Notes: generated by a model not told the origin, from the sequence alone. Shown: positions 1 to 9,032, counted from the first letter of the stretch. The stretch is 64,000 nt of DNA from Hellea balneolensis DSM 19091 (GCF_000428525.1 NZ_AUAC01000007.1:1-64000), one strand, 5' to 3'. Translations and numbers: made by a program.

Positions 1-46
1 CGAGGAATAATCCTCAAATTTAGACTAGCATACGTGGGAGTCAGTT

Positions 47-235
47 ATGCAAAATTTAGTTACTCGTTTTATTAAAGACGAATCCGGTGCAACAGCCATT
101 GAATATGGCCTGATTGCAGCTCTTATCTCAGTCGCTCTTATCGCTGGCGCACGCGCTATCGGTACTGGCCTTGACGATAAGTTCACTGCTGTTTCATCAG
201 CGATCTCAGGTGAGACTGTAAACACTGGTGAGTAA
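47..235 (+). CDS. flp: Flp-type major pilin
   Basis: This encodes a 62-residue Flp/Fap pilin precursor, the subunit of tight-adherence (Tad) pili. After a short polar leader, a Gly14/Ala15 junction is followed by ATAIEYG, so the mature form would carry the class-defining Glu at +5 and Tyr at +6. A single hydrophobic helix (about residues 20-41) follows and serves as both membrane segment and polymerisation spine. A ribosome site GGGAG lies at 36-40. The gene heads the cpa locus but ends at its own terminator, which fits a separate, strongly transcribed pilin mRNA. CpaA, encoded next, is the expected prepilin peptidase. Confidence 0.95.
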   Translation: MQNLVTRFIKDESGATAIEYGLIAALISVALIAGARAIGTGLDDKFTAVSSAISGETVNTGE

Positions 236-261
236 TTTGTTTTAGGCAAATTATAAGATTG

Positions 262-290
262 AGCCGCGTTTTTGGACGCGGCTTTTTTTT
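262..290 (+). terminator. Rho-independent terminator after flp
   Basis: An 8-bp perfect stem (262-269 with 276-283) and 6-base loop run directly into a run of T residues up to 290. It sits 27 bases after the pilin stop codon and would uncouple flp mRNA from the assembly genes. Confidence 0.88.
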
Positions 291-318
291 GCCTGAATTT
301 ATAAAGTGAAACCCAACA

Positions 319-326
319 TTAACCAT
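319..326 (+). promoter_or_regulatory. CtrA-like half site TTAACCAT upstream of cpaA
   Basis: TTAACCAT lies 42 bases before the cpaA start, downstream of the flp terminator. This octamer matches the half-site form known for the cell-cycle regulator CtrA in Caulobacter and relatives. Caulobacter pilus genes are CtrA targets. A second copy precedes cpaB. Binding is inferred. Confidence 0.4.
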
Positions 327-367
327 AGCTTGGTAAAACGCCTTAAATTTACCGGAGCTCACCCCTT

Positions 368-874
368 ATGTTGCTAACTTTTTTCATCGTTGTGGTCTTT
401 GCGGGCACCATGTTGACCGCTGCGGCAAAAGACGCAACATCCATGACAATACCAAACTGGATCAGCTTGGCTGTGATTGCTGGTTTCATCATTGTGACGC
501 CCTTCATATGGGCGGGTTGGGGCGTGCTGTCTCAACACCTTCTTGTGGGACTGACATTTTTTGCTGTAGGTTTTGCCATGTTTGCCTTTGGTTGGCTTGG
601 CGGCGGTGATGCAAAGCTGATGGCGGCGACAGCCCTTTGGTGGCAGTGGGATGATGCCGCGATATACGTTATATATACAACGTTTTTAGGCGGTATTTTG
701 GCGCTTTTACTAGTCTTTGGCCGTAAATACATACCTGAAAGACTTTTGACAGCACAGTGGGCTCATCACTTATTCCGGGACGAGAAAAAAATGCCTTACG
801 GCCTGGCTTTAGCCGGCGGTGCCCTTTTGACGCTTCCGAAAAGCGATATCTTCCTCAGATCCGTCGGATTTTAA
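368..874 (+). CDS. cpaA: Prepilin peptidase CpaA (A24 family)
   Basis: This is an integral membrane aspartic protease that cleaves the leader of Flp pilin and pseudopilins at the cytoplasmic face. It has 168 residues and about five or six hydrophobic segments. The two expected catalytic aspartates are visible: Asp22 in AAAKDATSM and Asp81 in the GGGD motif (residues 78-81, followed by AKLM). It lacks the N-terminal methyltransferase domain of PilD, as is usual for CpaA/TadV. It lies between the flp terminator and cpaB, with a TTAACCAT box on each side. Confidence 0.93.
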   Translation: MLLTFFIVVVFAGTMLTAAAKDATSMTIPNWISLAVIAGFIIVTPFIWAGWGVLSQHLLVGLTFFAVGFAMFAFGWLGGGDAKLMAATALWWQWDDAAIYVIYTTFLGGILALLLVFGRKYIPERLLTAQWAHHLFRDEKKMPYGLALAGGALLTLPKSDIFLRSVGF

Positions 875-922
875 GAATTATCATCAGGCGTTAACACTTT
901 TTTTGCATGCAGTACCTAAATA

Positions 923-930
923 TTAACCAT
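923..930 (+). promoter_or_regulatory. CtrA-like half site TTAACCAT upstream of cpaB
   Basis: The same TTAACCAT octamer as at 319 occurs in the 109-base gap before cpaB, about 54 bases upstream of its start. The extended context reads TTAA-N7-TTAT, close to the full CtrA form TTAA-N7-TTAA. It suggests that the cpaB-to-tadC run has its own promoter. Binding is inferred. Confidence 0.42.
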
Positions 931-983
931 GCTTTATCAAATCAGTCCCTAATATTGTGGGACATAAGGCCGAGTGAGGGATA

Positions 984-1827
984 ATGGATACCAAGAGACT
1001 TATACTTATTGCAGGCCTTGGATTGGCGGCTGTTGTGGTTTTTACCCAAGCTAAAAAGCTTGGCACTCCTCCGCCTGTTGCCCCTGTCAAAGCAGCGGCC
1101 CCAATTATACAAAAAGTTGAATATGTAAAAGTGCTTGTCGCCGCACAAAATCTTCCCCTTGGGTCTCGTTTGAGTGAAGCGGCCTTTGAATGGAAACAAT
1201 GGCCTGCAGAAGCCGTCAGCCCAGCATTTATATCTAACGATTTACGCCCCAATGCAGATGCTGAACTCCTGAACTCTATTGTGCGATCCCCTATTGTTGT
1301 CGGAGAACCAATCAATGAGGGTAAGCTCGTCAAATCGGGCGAGTCAGGTGTTATGGCAGCGCTTTTAAAGCCAGGAATGCGCGCTGTAACAACTAGAATT
1401 TCGGTGGACACAGCTGCAGGTGGATTTATTCAGCCTGGCGATCGCGTGGACCTCATATTGACACAAGCTGTTCAGCGTAATCTGAATAATACAAATCAGA
1501 CTGGAAATCAGCGCGTCTATATTTTCCGATACTATTTTTGAAAACGTACACGTTCTAGCGATTGACCAAACATTTTCGACTTCAGCAGAGAGTGGCGCTA
1601 CAAAAATTGGTTCTACTGCGACGTTCGAAATGTCTCAAGGTGATGCAGAGCTTTTACAGCAAGCTGTGGCAAAGGGTGACCTTACACTCACATTGCGCGG
1701 TATTAGAAATAGCCGTGCTGTGGCGCCGACTACGGCAACTTTTGACAAAGAAGAAACAGATACACAGTCGATGTTGACCGTTTATCGGGGCGGACAGCCT
1801 CAACAAGTTGCGATCAGAGGAAACTAA
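984..1827 (+). pseudogene. cpaB: CpaB/RcpC pilus assembly protein, broken by a frameshift
   Basis: This belongs to the CpaB/RcpC family, a periplasmic SAF-domain protein of the Tad secretin complex. The first reading frame (984-1541) gives an N-terminal membrane anchor, then VLVAAQNLPLGSRL (SAF start) and PGMRAVTTRISVD. It then ends abruptly at a TGA. The rest of the family profile (SDTIFENVHVLAIDQ and onward to 1827) continues in the next frame, and that frame already looks like family sequence from about 1522. One base too many in the T run at 1522-1525 would explain it; dropping one T restores RVYISDTIFENV. It may be a real lesion or a sequencing error. The gene sits between intact cpaA and cpaC in an otherwise complete locus, which favours error or a very recent mutation. 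Confidence 0.85.
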
Positions 1828-1828
1828 T

Positions 1829-3307
1829 ATGTCAAGCAAGACACTCATGACGCTGGCATTAGGAACGGCTGTAACATTTGGCCTCGCGGCGTCCACAATA
1901 TACACAGCAGACGCTGGAACACGTTCTTATTCGCATATCCAATCAGCCTCCGCTGGGAATGTGAATATACAGTCTCCGGGCCAAAGCTCTAAAAGTCGCT
2001 CGATTGTGTTGCCATATTCCAAGTCAACAGTCATTGAATTGCCCCAAGACATGATGGACGTGATCGTTTCAAATCCGGATATTGTTGAGTCTGTTATTCA
2101 CACATCTCACCGCGCGGTCCTTATTGGTAAGCAGCCTGGTCAGACGAATGCTTATTTTTACGGACATGACGGTCAAGAGCTTCTGAGCTTAGACATTCGC
2201 GTCGAACGCGACATTAATGGTCTTACATCATTGATATCGCAACATGTTTCAGATGCGCAAGTTGATGTGCAAGCTGTTAATAATAATATCCTCTTAACAG
2301 GATCCGTTCAGAATGCCTCCATGGCAAACCGAGTCGAAAAGCTCGCGATGATGTGGCTTGATGAAAATACCGCTGGCGGCGCAGAGGGTGAGATTGTCAA
2401 TCTGATGTCTGTAGAGGGTAAAGATCAGGTTTTACTGAAAGTGCGTATTGTTGAAATGCAGCGGTCAGTGACTAAACAGATGGGTATAAACCTAAATGCA
2501 ATTGGGCAATTAGGCGATTCAACAGTGTCTCTTATCAGTAACTCAGCTTTAAATACGGGGGCTGGGCTAGATGGCTCATTTAACTGGAACAATACAGGCG
2601 GCGGTAATCTAAGTTCTCTGGGAGCTGGATTGCAAGCTTTAGAGCGGGTTGGTCTTATACGCACGCTTGCAGAACCAACGCTCACAGCTATTTCAGGCGA
2701 AACAGCAAATTTCCTTTCTGGGGGAGAATTTCCCCTCCTTACGGGTGTTTTCGTGGATGAAAATGGCCGACTTCAGCGTGAATTTGAATTCAAACCTTAC
2801 GGTGTGGCGCTTGGCTTTACGCCAGTGGTTCTAAGCGAAGGGAGAATTTCACTTAATATTTCAACTGAGGTCTCAGAACCTACTACTGAGGGGGCTTTTG
2901 AAACGGGCGGCTTATCCTCTGATATCCTTGGTTTAAGAATTCGCCGCGCAAATACAGTTGTTGAGCTTCCTGCAGGAGGAAGTCTTGTGATTGCAGGCCT
3001 TATTCGTGAAGAAAGCCGCCAATCATCAGACGGTATCCCAGGCGCAAAAGATATACCCGGCTTTGGGGCGCTGTTTAGAAACAGAGATGATTTAAATACG
3101 CAAACCGAGCTTGTTGTGATGGTCACGCCTTATCTCGTGGATCCAACGCACCCTGATAAATTACAAACGCCACTTGATGGTTATGTGCCTGCGAGTGATT
3201 TGGATAATCTTTTGCTTGGTAAAATGAATAAAATCTACGCTGCCAACGGTAAGCCGAAAATCAGCGCTGACTCACTCAGTGGACCTTTTGGTCACGTGGT
3301 AGATTAA
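1829..3307 (+). CDS. cpaC: Outer-membrane secretin CpaC (RcpA)
   Basis: This forms the outer-membrane channel for the Tad pilus. I choose ATG 1829, preceded by a GAGG ribosome site at 1817-1820 and placed just after the cpaB stop, rather than the upstream TTG at 1808. A signal peptide covers about residues 1-30. An N-terminal pilus secretin domain includes VIELPQDMMDVIVSNPDIV, followed by a BON-like section near residues 105-170. The secretin beta domain fills roughly residues 200-455, with KVRIVEMQRSVTKQMGIN, the GETANFLSGGEFP segment and the closing ELVVMVTPYLVDP. At 492 residues it has the normal family length. Confidence 0.94.
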   Translation: MSSKTLMTLALGTAVTFGLAASTIYTADAGTRSYSHIQSASAGNVNIQSPGQSSKSRSIVLPYSKSTVIELPQDMMDVIVSNPDIVESVIHTSHRAVLIGKQPGQTNAYFYGHDGQELLSLDIRVERDINGLTSLISQHVSDAQVDVQAVNNNILLTGSVQNASMANRVEKLAMMWLDENTAGGAEGEIVNLMSVEGKDQVLLKVRIVEMQRSVTKQMGINLNAIGQLGDSTVSLISNSALNTGAGLDGSFNWNNTGGGNLSSLGAGLQALERVGLIRTLAEPTLTAISGETANFLSGGEFPLLTGVFVDENGRLQREFEFKPYGVALGFTPVVLSEGRISLNISTEVSEPTTEGAFETGGLSSDILGLRIRRANTVVELPAGGSLVIAGLIREESRQSSDGIPGAKDIPGFGALFRNRDDLNTQTELVVMVTPYLVDPTHPDKLQTPLDGYVPASDLDNLLLGKMNKIYAANGKPKISADSLSGPFGHVVD

Positions 3308-3317
3308 GGAGAGCCTG

Positions 3318-3992
3318 ATGATGAAATATAAGAGACATCTTGTCAGATCAGTCGGCTTAACGTTACTTGTGAGCGCGGTCAGCGCGTGTTCGACACCTTC
3401 AACTTCGACGCCTCCAAGTATCTTCAAAAATAAGGTACAGGTCGCAGAGTCTATAGAACGCCTAGAGCTGTATACACGGCCAAATGGTCTCGAGCTCTCC
3501 GCGCGCGATCAAGCTGCTGTAAGTCAATTTCTACAAGCTTATGGACATGGGGGTAACGGGCCGCTTTACATCAACGTTCCGAGTTCAGCACAGGCTGGAC
3601 TTGGTTCGCAGCAAGCACAAGCTCTCATACGCCAAAACTTATCAGCTATAGGTTTGGGAGGCGCAGCTGTTCAGACAGGACAATATCAAGCTGCTTATGG
3701 TAGCCCTGCGCCAGTTGTCGTATCTTACCGGACACTTAAAACGATTCCGCAAGACTGTCGCCATTTAGGCGATATGACTGATACATTTGCAAATCAGCCT
3801 TATGATAATTTTGGATGTTTCCACACGGCAAACTTGGCCGCAATGATTGGCGACCCTCGCCAACTATTAGAGCCTTATGCCATGACTATTCCTGACTCTC
3901 AGAGGCGTCAGACTGTATATGATAAATATATTAAGGGCGAAAACCCTGCTTCTGCACAACCTGACAGACAACAAGTTTCTGTAGAAGATTAA
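3318..3992 (+). CDS. cpaD: Pilus biogenesis lipoprotein CpaD
   Basis: This is a 224-residue CpaD-family lipoprotein associated with the secretin. The N-terminus carries a lipoprotein signal with lipobox VSAC (Cys about residue 24), followed by a Ser/Thr/Pro linker. The C-terminal part has the family features: PQDCRHLGDMT and NFGCFHTANLAAMIGDPRQLL. It starts 10 bases after cpaC, with AAGGAGAG just upstream, so the two are co-transcribed. A shorter start two bases in (second ATG) is possible. Confidence 0.9.
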   Translation: MMKYKRHLVRSVGLTLLVSAVSACSTPSTSTPPSIFKNKVQVAESIERLELYTRPNGLELSARDQAAVSQFLQAYGHGGNGPLYINVPSSAQAGLGSQQAQALIRQNLSAIGLGGAAVQTGQYQAAYGSPAPVVVSYRTLKTIPQDCRHLGDMTDTFANQPYDNFGCFHTANLAAMIGDPRQLLEPYAMTIPDSQRRQTVYDKYIKGENPASAQPDRQQVSVED

Positions 3993-4019
3993 GCCCTATC
4001 GAGTGACGGACCCAACCGG

Positions 4020-5627
4020 ATGAATGCCATGAAACAGACCCCAAAGCAGATGACGAGCCCGACACCCGGCGCTCCTGTACCGTTACCTAATCCAACGCGG
4101 GCTCCAATGCCGGCCAATCCGCCTATGCCGATGGCGTCGCCGCAGCCTATGCCAAACCAACACATGCCGCGTCAGACTATGTCGCCGCAGCCTATGCCGC
4201 AAATGCAGCCTGCGCCGCCGATGCCGCAACAACAGATGATGCCACAAGCGAACATGCACGGACAGCCTCATATGCATACGCAGCCACAAATGCATGCTCA
4301 GCCTATGGCTTCGGCGGTTGTGCAGCCTTTGGAGGAACTAAACCGCGAGGGTGGTGATAAAGCGTTACCCCAAATTTCTATTCATGCCTTTTGTGATCGC
4401 CAAGAAACGGCAGGGGTCATAAATGAGTCTTCGCGCGATTGGCGGATGAAGCGTACGAATATGAAAATCTATATGGGTGGTCTATCGTCTGCTATTGAAT
4501 TTTATCACAAGGAAAACACGCCTAGCTTGATTTTAGTCGAATCAGGTATGCGCGGGACTGAGCTTTTCTCACAATTAGAGGAATTGGCATCAGTCTGTGA
4601 TGCTGGGACAAAAGTCGTGATTATAGGCGCCGCAAATGATATTCGCCTCTATCGTCAGCTTATGGATAAAGGCGTTAGCGACTATATCGTACCGCCATTT
4701 CATCCTATTAGTCTTATTAGGTCTATGGGAGAGCTTTATGCGGATCCTGATAAGCCATTTATTGGACGTGTTGCGGCCTTTTTTGGTGCAAAAGGCGGCG
4801 TAGGCTCCTCCACACTGGCTCATAATATTGCTTGGAGCCTGTCTGAACGTATTCAGCAGGAAACAGCTTTAGTCGACCTTGATTGCTCATGGGGAACGAC
4901 AGGCTTGGACTTTGCCTATGATGCAAGCCAAGGCCTTGAAGAAGCTTTGGCGGAACCGGACCGCTTGGATGAGACATTATTGGATCGGATTATGATCCGC
5001 CACACACCTAAGCTATCTATTTTACCGACGGCAGGATCTTTGAATCAAAAAGCGGTCATGACGCCTGAAGCTTATGAAGCTGTTGTCAATGGCGTGCGGT
5101 CTATCAGCCCTCTTACAATATTAGACATGCCTCATTATTGGTGCGATTGGACGACGAATGTTCTCATTAATTGCGACGATGTTGTGATTACGGCCACGCC
5201 GGACCTTGCGAACTTACGCAATACGAAAAACCTCGTTGATTTTCTGAGGGCGCAACGTCCTAATGATGCGGAGCCTATCCTTATCCTGAACAAAACAGGC
5301 ATGACAAAAGGATCTGAGATTTCAGTGAAAGACTTTGCGTCTGCCGTAGGCCTTGAACCTGCGCTTGTTCTGGGGTTCGAACCTGAAATTTATTTTGAAG
5401 CGTCCAATGATGGTAAAATGCTTACAGAAGTCAAATCAGCTGCACAGCTTGTCAATGGTATCGACTACATTGCTCAAAGGTTGAAGACTGGCAATTTTAA
5501 CTCAGGCCCTTCTGGCGGAGTGGCAAAAGGAGGCTCTTTATTGGGCAAGCTCTCAAAATCAAAAGCTGACGGTGCCGGTAAAAAAGAAGGTAAGTCACTC
5601 TTTTCCTTTAAGAAAAAAGGAGCGTAA
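4020..5627 (+). CDS. cpaE: Pilus assembly/localisation ATPase CpaE (TadZ)
   Basis: CpaE/TadZ proteins are MinD/ParA-like ATPases that place the Tad machine in the cell, at the pole in Caulobacter. The order here is: a 95-residue low-complexity extension rich in Met, Pro, Gln and His; a response-receiver-like alpha/beta domain (about residues 115-245, with LILVESGMRG, VVIIGAAND and DYIVPPFHP) without an obvious phosphorylatable Asp; then the ATPase domain. The deviant Walker A GAKGGVGSST lies at residues 256-265 and the switch DLDCSWG follows. The tail is Lys/Gly rich. The gene starts 28 bases after cpaD and ends 6 bases before cpaF. Confidence 0.93.
   Translation: MNAMKQTPKQMTSPTPGAPVPLPNPTRAPMPANPPMPMASPQPMPNQHMPRQTMSPQPMPQMQPAPPMPQQQMMPQANMHGQPHMHTQPQMHAQPMASAVVQPLEELNREGGDKALPQISIHAFCDRQETAGVINESSRDWRMKRTNMKIYMGGLSSAIEFYHKENTPSLILVESGMRGTELFSQLEELASVCDAGTKVVIIGAANDIRLYRQLMDKGVSDYIVPPFHPISLIRSMGELYADPDKPFIGRVAAFFGAKGGVGSSTLAHNIAWSLSERIQQETALVDLDCSWGTTGLDFAYDASQGLEEALAEPDRLDETLLDRIMIRHTPKLSILPTAGSLNQKAVMTPEAYEAVVNGVRSISPLTILDMPHYWCDWTTNVLINCDDVVITATPDLANLRNTKNLVDFLRAQRPNDAEPILILNKTGMTKGSEISVKDFASAVGLEPALVLGFEPEIYFEASNDGKMLTEVKSAAQLVNGIDYIAQRLKTGNFNSGPSGGVAKGGSLLGKLSKSKADGAGKKEGKSLFSFKKKGA
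4083..4310 (+). repeat. Imperfect Met/Pro/Gln-coding repeats in 5' end of cpaE
   Basis: Short imperfect repeats of the codon pattern for PQPMP and PMPMA occur here, and later HGQPHMHTQPQMH-type units. They encode a disordered Met- and His-rich tail. Such tracts commonly vary in length by slippage. Confidence 0.6.
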
Positions 5628-5633
5628 ACGCTC

Positions 5634-7043
5634 ATGTTTGGTAAGCGCGCAGAGACTAGTAGTGCAGCCCTAAAGGCCCCGCCATCAGTTGAAAAAGAAA
5701 TTGTTAAAAAGGTCGAGCCCACGGCGGCTCCCGTGCCTCAAAGTGGCAATGCTAATCGTGGAGCGCCTTCTGAGGAATATTATGAGACAAAGGCGACGAT
5801 CTTTAACGCGCTTTTTGAGACAATTGATGTTACTGCGCTCGCAGGTATGCAGCCCGATAAAGCGCGCGAAGAAATTCGTACAATTGTCGATGAAATTATC
5901 GCTATTCGGAATGTACGTCTTTCCGTTGCAGAGCAAAATCAATTAATCACTGAAATTTGCGATGATATTCTTGGCTATGGTCCATTGGAGCCTCTTCTCG
6001 CTCGCGATGACATTGCCGATATTATGGTCAACGGCGCCAAGCATGTCTTTATTGAAACAGGTGGTAAGATGCAGAAAACGAATATTCGTTTTCGAGACAA
6101 TACACAGCTGATGAATATTTGTCAGCGCATCGTGTCTCAAGTAGGCCGCCGTGTCGATGAAGCCAGTCCTATTTGTGACGCGCGTCTGCTAGATGGCTCA
6201 CGGGTCAACGTTATTGGGCCGCCGCTTGCGATTGATGGCCCCGCGCTTACTATTCGTAAGTTTAAAAAGGACTCACTGAGGTTAGGTGATTTGGTAAATT
6301 TCAAATCTATCTCTCCCGCTGGTGCACGTGTTCTCGAAATTATTGGTGCTTGCCAATGTAACATTATCATTTCTGGCGGTACGGGTTCGGGTAAGACCAC
6401 TCTTCTGAATTGTTTGACCAGCTTTATTCATCCCGATGAGCGCATAATCACCTGCGAAGACTCGGCTGAATTGCAGCTCCAGCAGCCACATGTTGTACGC
6501 CTCGAAACACGTCCGCCAAACCTTGAAGGCAAGGGTAAGGTCACCATGACGGATTTGGTGAAAAACTGTCTGCGGATGCGTCCTGAACGGATTATCGTGG
6601 GTGAGGTACGTGGACCCGAAGCCTTTGACTTGTTGCAAGCTATGAATACGGGCCATGATGGTTCGATGGGAACACTCCATGCTAACTCGCCTCGCGAAGC
6701 ACTCTCACGTATTGAATCCATGATCACAATGGGCGGCTTCTCATTGCCCGCCAAAACAATTCGCGAAATGATAACGGGTTCTGTCGATATTATTGTGCAA
6801 GCGGCCCGTCTTCGCGATGGCTCCCGCCGGATTACACATATTACCGAAGTTATCGGTATGGAAGGTGAAGTCATCGTAACGCAAGATTTGCTAACCTATG
6901 AAATGGACGGTGAAGATGCTCAGGGCAATATTATTGGCGAGCACAAGTCTACGGGTATTGCGCGTCCAGTATTCTGGGATCGTGCGCGTTACTTCAACCT
7001 CGAAAAAGAGCTAGCCGAAGCCTTGGAAGCTGCTGGTAGTTAA
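5634..7043 (+). CDS. cpaF: Pilus secretion ATPase CpaF (TadA)
   Basis: This is the type II/IV secretion (GspE/VirB11-like) hexameric ATPase that drives Tad pilus assembly from the cytoplasmic face. It has 469 residues, the usual length. The N-terminal domain contains [25 protein letters not shown]. Walker A is GGTGSGKTT at residues 248-256 with Lys254. It is followed by the Asp box (CEDSAELQL), the Walker B region ([19 protein letters not shown]) and the His box ([11 protein letters not shown]). It begins six bases after cpaE and is followed after three bases by tadB. Confidence 0.96.
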   Translation: MFGKRAETSSAALKAPPSVEKEIVKKVEPTAAPVPQSGNANRGAPSEEYYETKATIFNALFETIDVTALAGMQPDKAREEIRTIVDEIIAIRNVRLSVAEQNQLITEICDDILGYGPLEPLLARDDIADIMVNGAKHVFIETGGKMQKTNIRFRDNTQLMNICQRIVSQVGRRVDEASPICDARLLDGSRVNVIGPPLAIDGPALTIRKFKKDSLRLGDLVNFKSISPAGARVLEIIGACQCNIIISGGTGSGKTTLLNCLTSFIHPDERIITCEDSAELQLQQPHVVRLETRPPNLEGKGKVTMTDLVKNCLRMRPERIIVGEVRGPEAFDLLQAMNTGHDGSMGTLHANSPREALSRIESMITMGGFSLPAKTIREMITGSVDIIVQAARLRDGSRRITHITEVIGMEGEVIVTQDLLTYEMDGEDAQGNIIGEHKSTGIARPVFWDRARYFNLEKELAEALEAAGS

Positions 7044-7046
7044 ACT

Positions 7047-8030
7047 ATGGAGCCAAACACTCTCATAGCACTCGCCGCCGCCGCCGGTATATTCTGCCTT
7101 GGGTTTTTGTTGTTGGATAATGGGTCTTCGAAAGGCGATGCTCGTATCAAGCAGCTTTCAGGCCAGCAATCTGGCAAAGCGGGATTTTTATCAAAACTCA
7201 AATCTGAAGATGGCGGTAATCGCCGAAAACAGATTGAAGAAACGCTTGGAAAAATTGAAGAGCGTCAAAAGACAAAAAAGAAAAAAGCCAAAGCTCTTCC
7301 GGCGCGCCTAATCCAGGCGGACTGGTCAATGAAGCCTCAAACATTTATGGTCATGTCACTTATTATTGCGGTGATAGCGGGCGCTGTTCCTTTTGTGCTC
7401 GGGATGAAGCCGCTTTTTTGTTTGGGGTTGGCTGTGGGCCTAGGCTTCGGGATGCCGCGTTTTTTCTTGAATAGCGCCATTAACCGCCGTCAGAAAAAAT
7501 TCACTTCTCATTTCGCGGATGCGATGGATATTATTGTTCGCGGCGTCAGAACTGGTTTGCCATTAGGCGACTGCCTGAAAATTATTGCCCATGAAAGCCC
7601 TGACCCTTTGGGGGCGGAATTCCGCCGCGTCGTTGAGGGCGAGTCCGTTGGTGTGCCTTTGGAAGTTTGTCTAGAGCAAATGTACGAGCGCATGCCGATT
7701 TCTGAGGTGAACTTCTTTTCAACAGTTTTGAATATTCAAAAGACGACAGGTGGTAACTTGGGCGAAAGTCTCGCCAACCTTGCCTCTGTTCTGCGTGGCC
7801 GTAAATTACTCCGTGAGAAAATTAAAGCGCTCTCAGCGGAAGCTAAAATGTCAGCCATTATTATTGGTGCTCTGCCAATATTCGTTGGGGGTCTCGTGAC
7901 AGTTATTGCGCCCGATTATATGGAAGAGCTTTATACAACGCCGACAGGTCACAGAAACCTGATGATCGGGGCGGGCATGATGGTACTAGGCACAGTCATG
8001 ATGCGCAAAATGATTAACTTTAAGTTCTAG
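7047..8030 (+). CDS. tadB: Tad pilus platform protein TadB (GspF family)
   Basis: This is an inner-membrane platform protein of the Tad machine. It has 327 residues: an N-terminal membrane segment, a basic coiled-coil-like cytoplasmic stretch (KIEERQKTKKKKAKALP), two central membrane helices, then a GspF domain containing FADAMDIIVRGVRTGLPLGDCL and TTGGNLGESLANLASVLRGRKLLREKI, and C-terminal membrane helices. It starts four bases after cpaF and should work with the next gene, TadC, as a pair. Confidence 0.92.
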   Translation: MEPNTLIALAAAAGIFCLGFLLLDNGSSKGDARIKQLSGQQSGKAGFLSKLKSEDGGNRRKQIEETLGKIEERQKTKKKKAKALPARLIQADWSMKPQTFMVMSLIIAVIAGAVPFVLGMKPLFCLGLAVGLGFGMPRFFLNSAINRRQKKFTSHFADAMDIIVRGVRTGLPLGDCLKIIAHESPDPLGAEFRRVVEGESVGVPLEVCLEQMYERMPISEVNFFSTVLNIQKTTGGNLGESLANLASVLRGRKLLREKIKALSAEAKMSAIIIGALPIFVGGLVTVIAPDYMEELYTTPTGHRNLMIGAGMMVLGTVMMRKMINFKF

Positions 8031-8040
8031 GGAGGCCGCT

Positions 8041-9003
8041 ATGGGTGCTGAATCAGTCGCAATGTTCCAAAACGCAGCTTACCTTGTAGTCGCTTGTCTT
8101 GTTGTTGCAACGCTTTACACAATCTTTGCTCCAATGCTTGAAGGCGATAAGCTCAAGAAACGTATGGACTCCGTGGCGAGCGCACGTGAAGGATTGCGCA
8201 ATAGCCGCATGGAGCAATTAAATAAAAAAGCGGGCCTCCGTACGGAGAGTAAAGGCTATATCAAGGATATGGTTGATAAGCTGAGCCTTGAAAGGCTTTT
8301 GGAAGCGTCCGACCTTAAAGACAAGCTCGCCCAAGCGGGCATGCGAGGACAAAAACCCGTATATACTTTTTATATTTTCAGACTCGCCTTACCTATTGCG
8401 GGATTACTCATAGGCCTGATTTTATTTGTGGGCCTCAATATATCTGGCTGGCAAATGTTGCAGCGAATAGCCATGACAGTGGCTTTGACCTTATTTGGAT
8501 ATTATCTTCCTGCGATTTTTGTAAAAAATGCTGCGGGTAAACGGTTGGCGTCGATTGTACCCGTTTTTCCCGACGCGCTCGACTTATTATTGATTTGTGT
8601 GGAATCTGGTATGTCTGTCGAACTTGCTTTCAACAAAGTTGCGGAAGAAATGGCTGAGAACTCAGTAGAGCTCGCAGAAGAATTTTCCCTAACAACGGCT
8701 GAATTGTCTTTCTTGAGTAGTCGCCGGATGGCTTATGAAAACTTCGCGCGGCGAAATAACCATGTAGGTATGCGCTCAGTTGCAACGGCGCTCATTCAAG
8801 CCGAACGTTATGGTACGCCGCTCGGAGATACTTTGCGGACAATGGCGAATGAAAACCGTCAAATGCGGGTTATGGCAGCGGAGAAAAAGGCAGCCTCTCT
8901 TCCTGCTAAGTTGACGGTTCCGATGATTTTATTCTTCTTGCCGGTTCTCTTTATTGTAATTCTAACGCCAGCTTCGATGCGCCTCATGGGTGCCCTCAGT
9001 TAG
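8041..9003 (+). CDS. tadC: Tad pilus platform protein TadC (GspF family)
   Basis: This is the second GspF-type platform protein, 320 residues. It has an N-terminal helix, a cytoplasmic linker, a membrane pair near residues 115-165, a GspF domain (VFPDALDLLLICVESGMSVELAFNKVAEEM, read in parts) with RYGTPLGDTLRTMANENRQMRV, and a last membrane helix ending LTPASMRLMG. A GGAGG ribosome site precedes its start, 10 bases after tadB. It closes the pilus operon and is followed by a strong terminator. Minor pilin genes (TadE/F/G) are not in this window. Confidence 0.92.
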   Translation: MGAESVAMFQNAAYLVVACLVVATLYTIFAPMLEGDKLKKRMDSVASAREGLRNSRMEQLNKKAGLRTESKGYIKDMVDKLSLERLLEASDLKDKLAQAGMRGQKPVYTFYIFRLALPIAGLLIGLILFVGLNISGWQMLQRIAMTVALTLFGYYLPAIFVKNAAGKRLASIVPVFPDALDLLLICVESGMSVELAFNKVAEEMAENSVELAEEFSLTTAELSFLSSRRMAYENFARRNNHVGMRSVATALIQAERYGTPLGDTLRTMANENRQMRVMAAEKKAASLPAKLTVPMILFFLPVLFIVILTPASMRLMGALS

Positions 9004-9032
9004 AATTAGCCATCTGATGAAGTTATAATCAT

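Noticed and set aside
25-249. 74-residue minus-strand frame opposite flp
   Set aside because: It is an antisense shadow of a well-supported pilin gene with no ribosome site or recognisable product.
923-1411. 162-residue minus-strand frame over cpaB
   Set aside because: Ser/Thr/Ala-rich translation typical of antisense to a real gene; the plus-strand frame matches CpaB.
1524-1545. prfB-like programmed +1 frameshift in cpaB (TTT TGA A)
   Set aside because: No Shine-Dalgarno-like stimulator is upstream, and the new frame already looks like CpaB family sequence before the stop, so a plain indel explains it better.
4083-4295. Minus-strand Arg/His-rich 70-residue frame
   Set aside because: It is the antisense of the Met/Pro repeat tail of CpaE.
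4083-4310. Copper binding by the Met/His-rich tail of CpaE
   Set aside because: The residues are in low-complexity repeats with no fixed MxxM or HxM spacing, and the protein is cytoplasmic.
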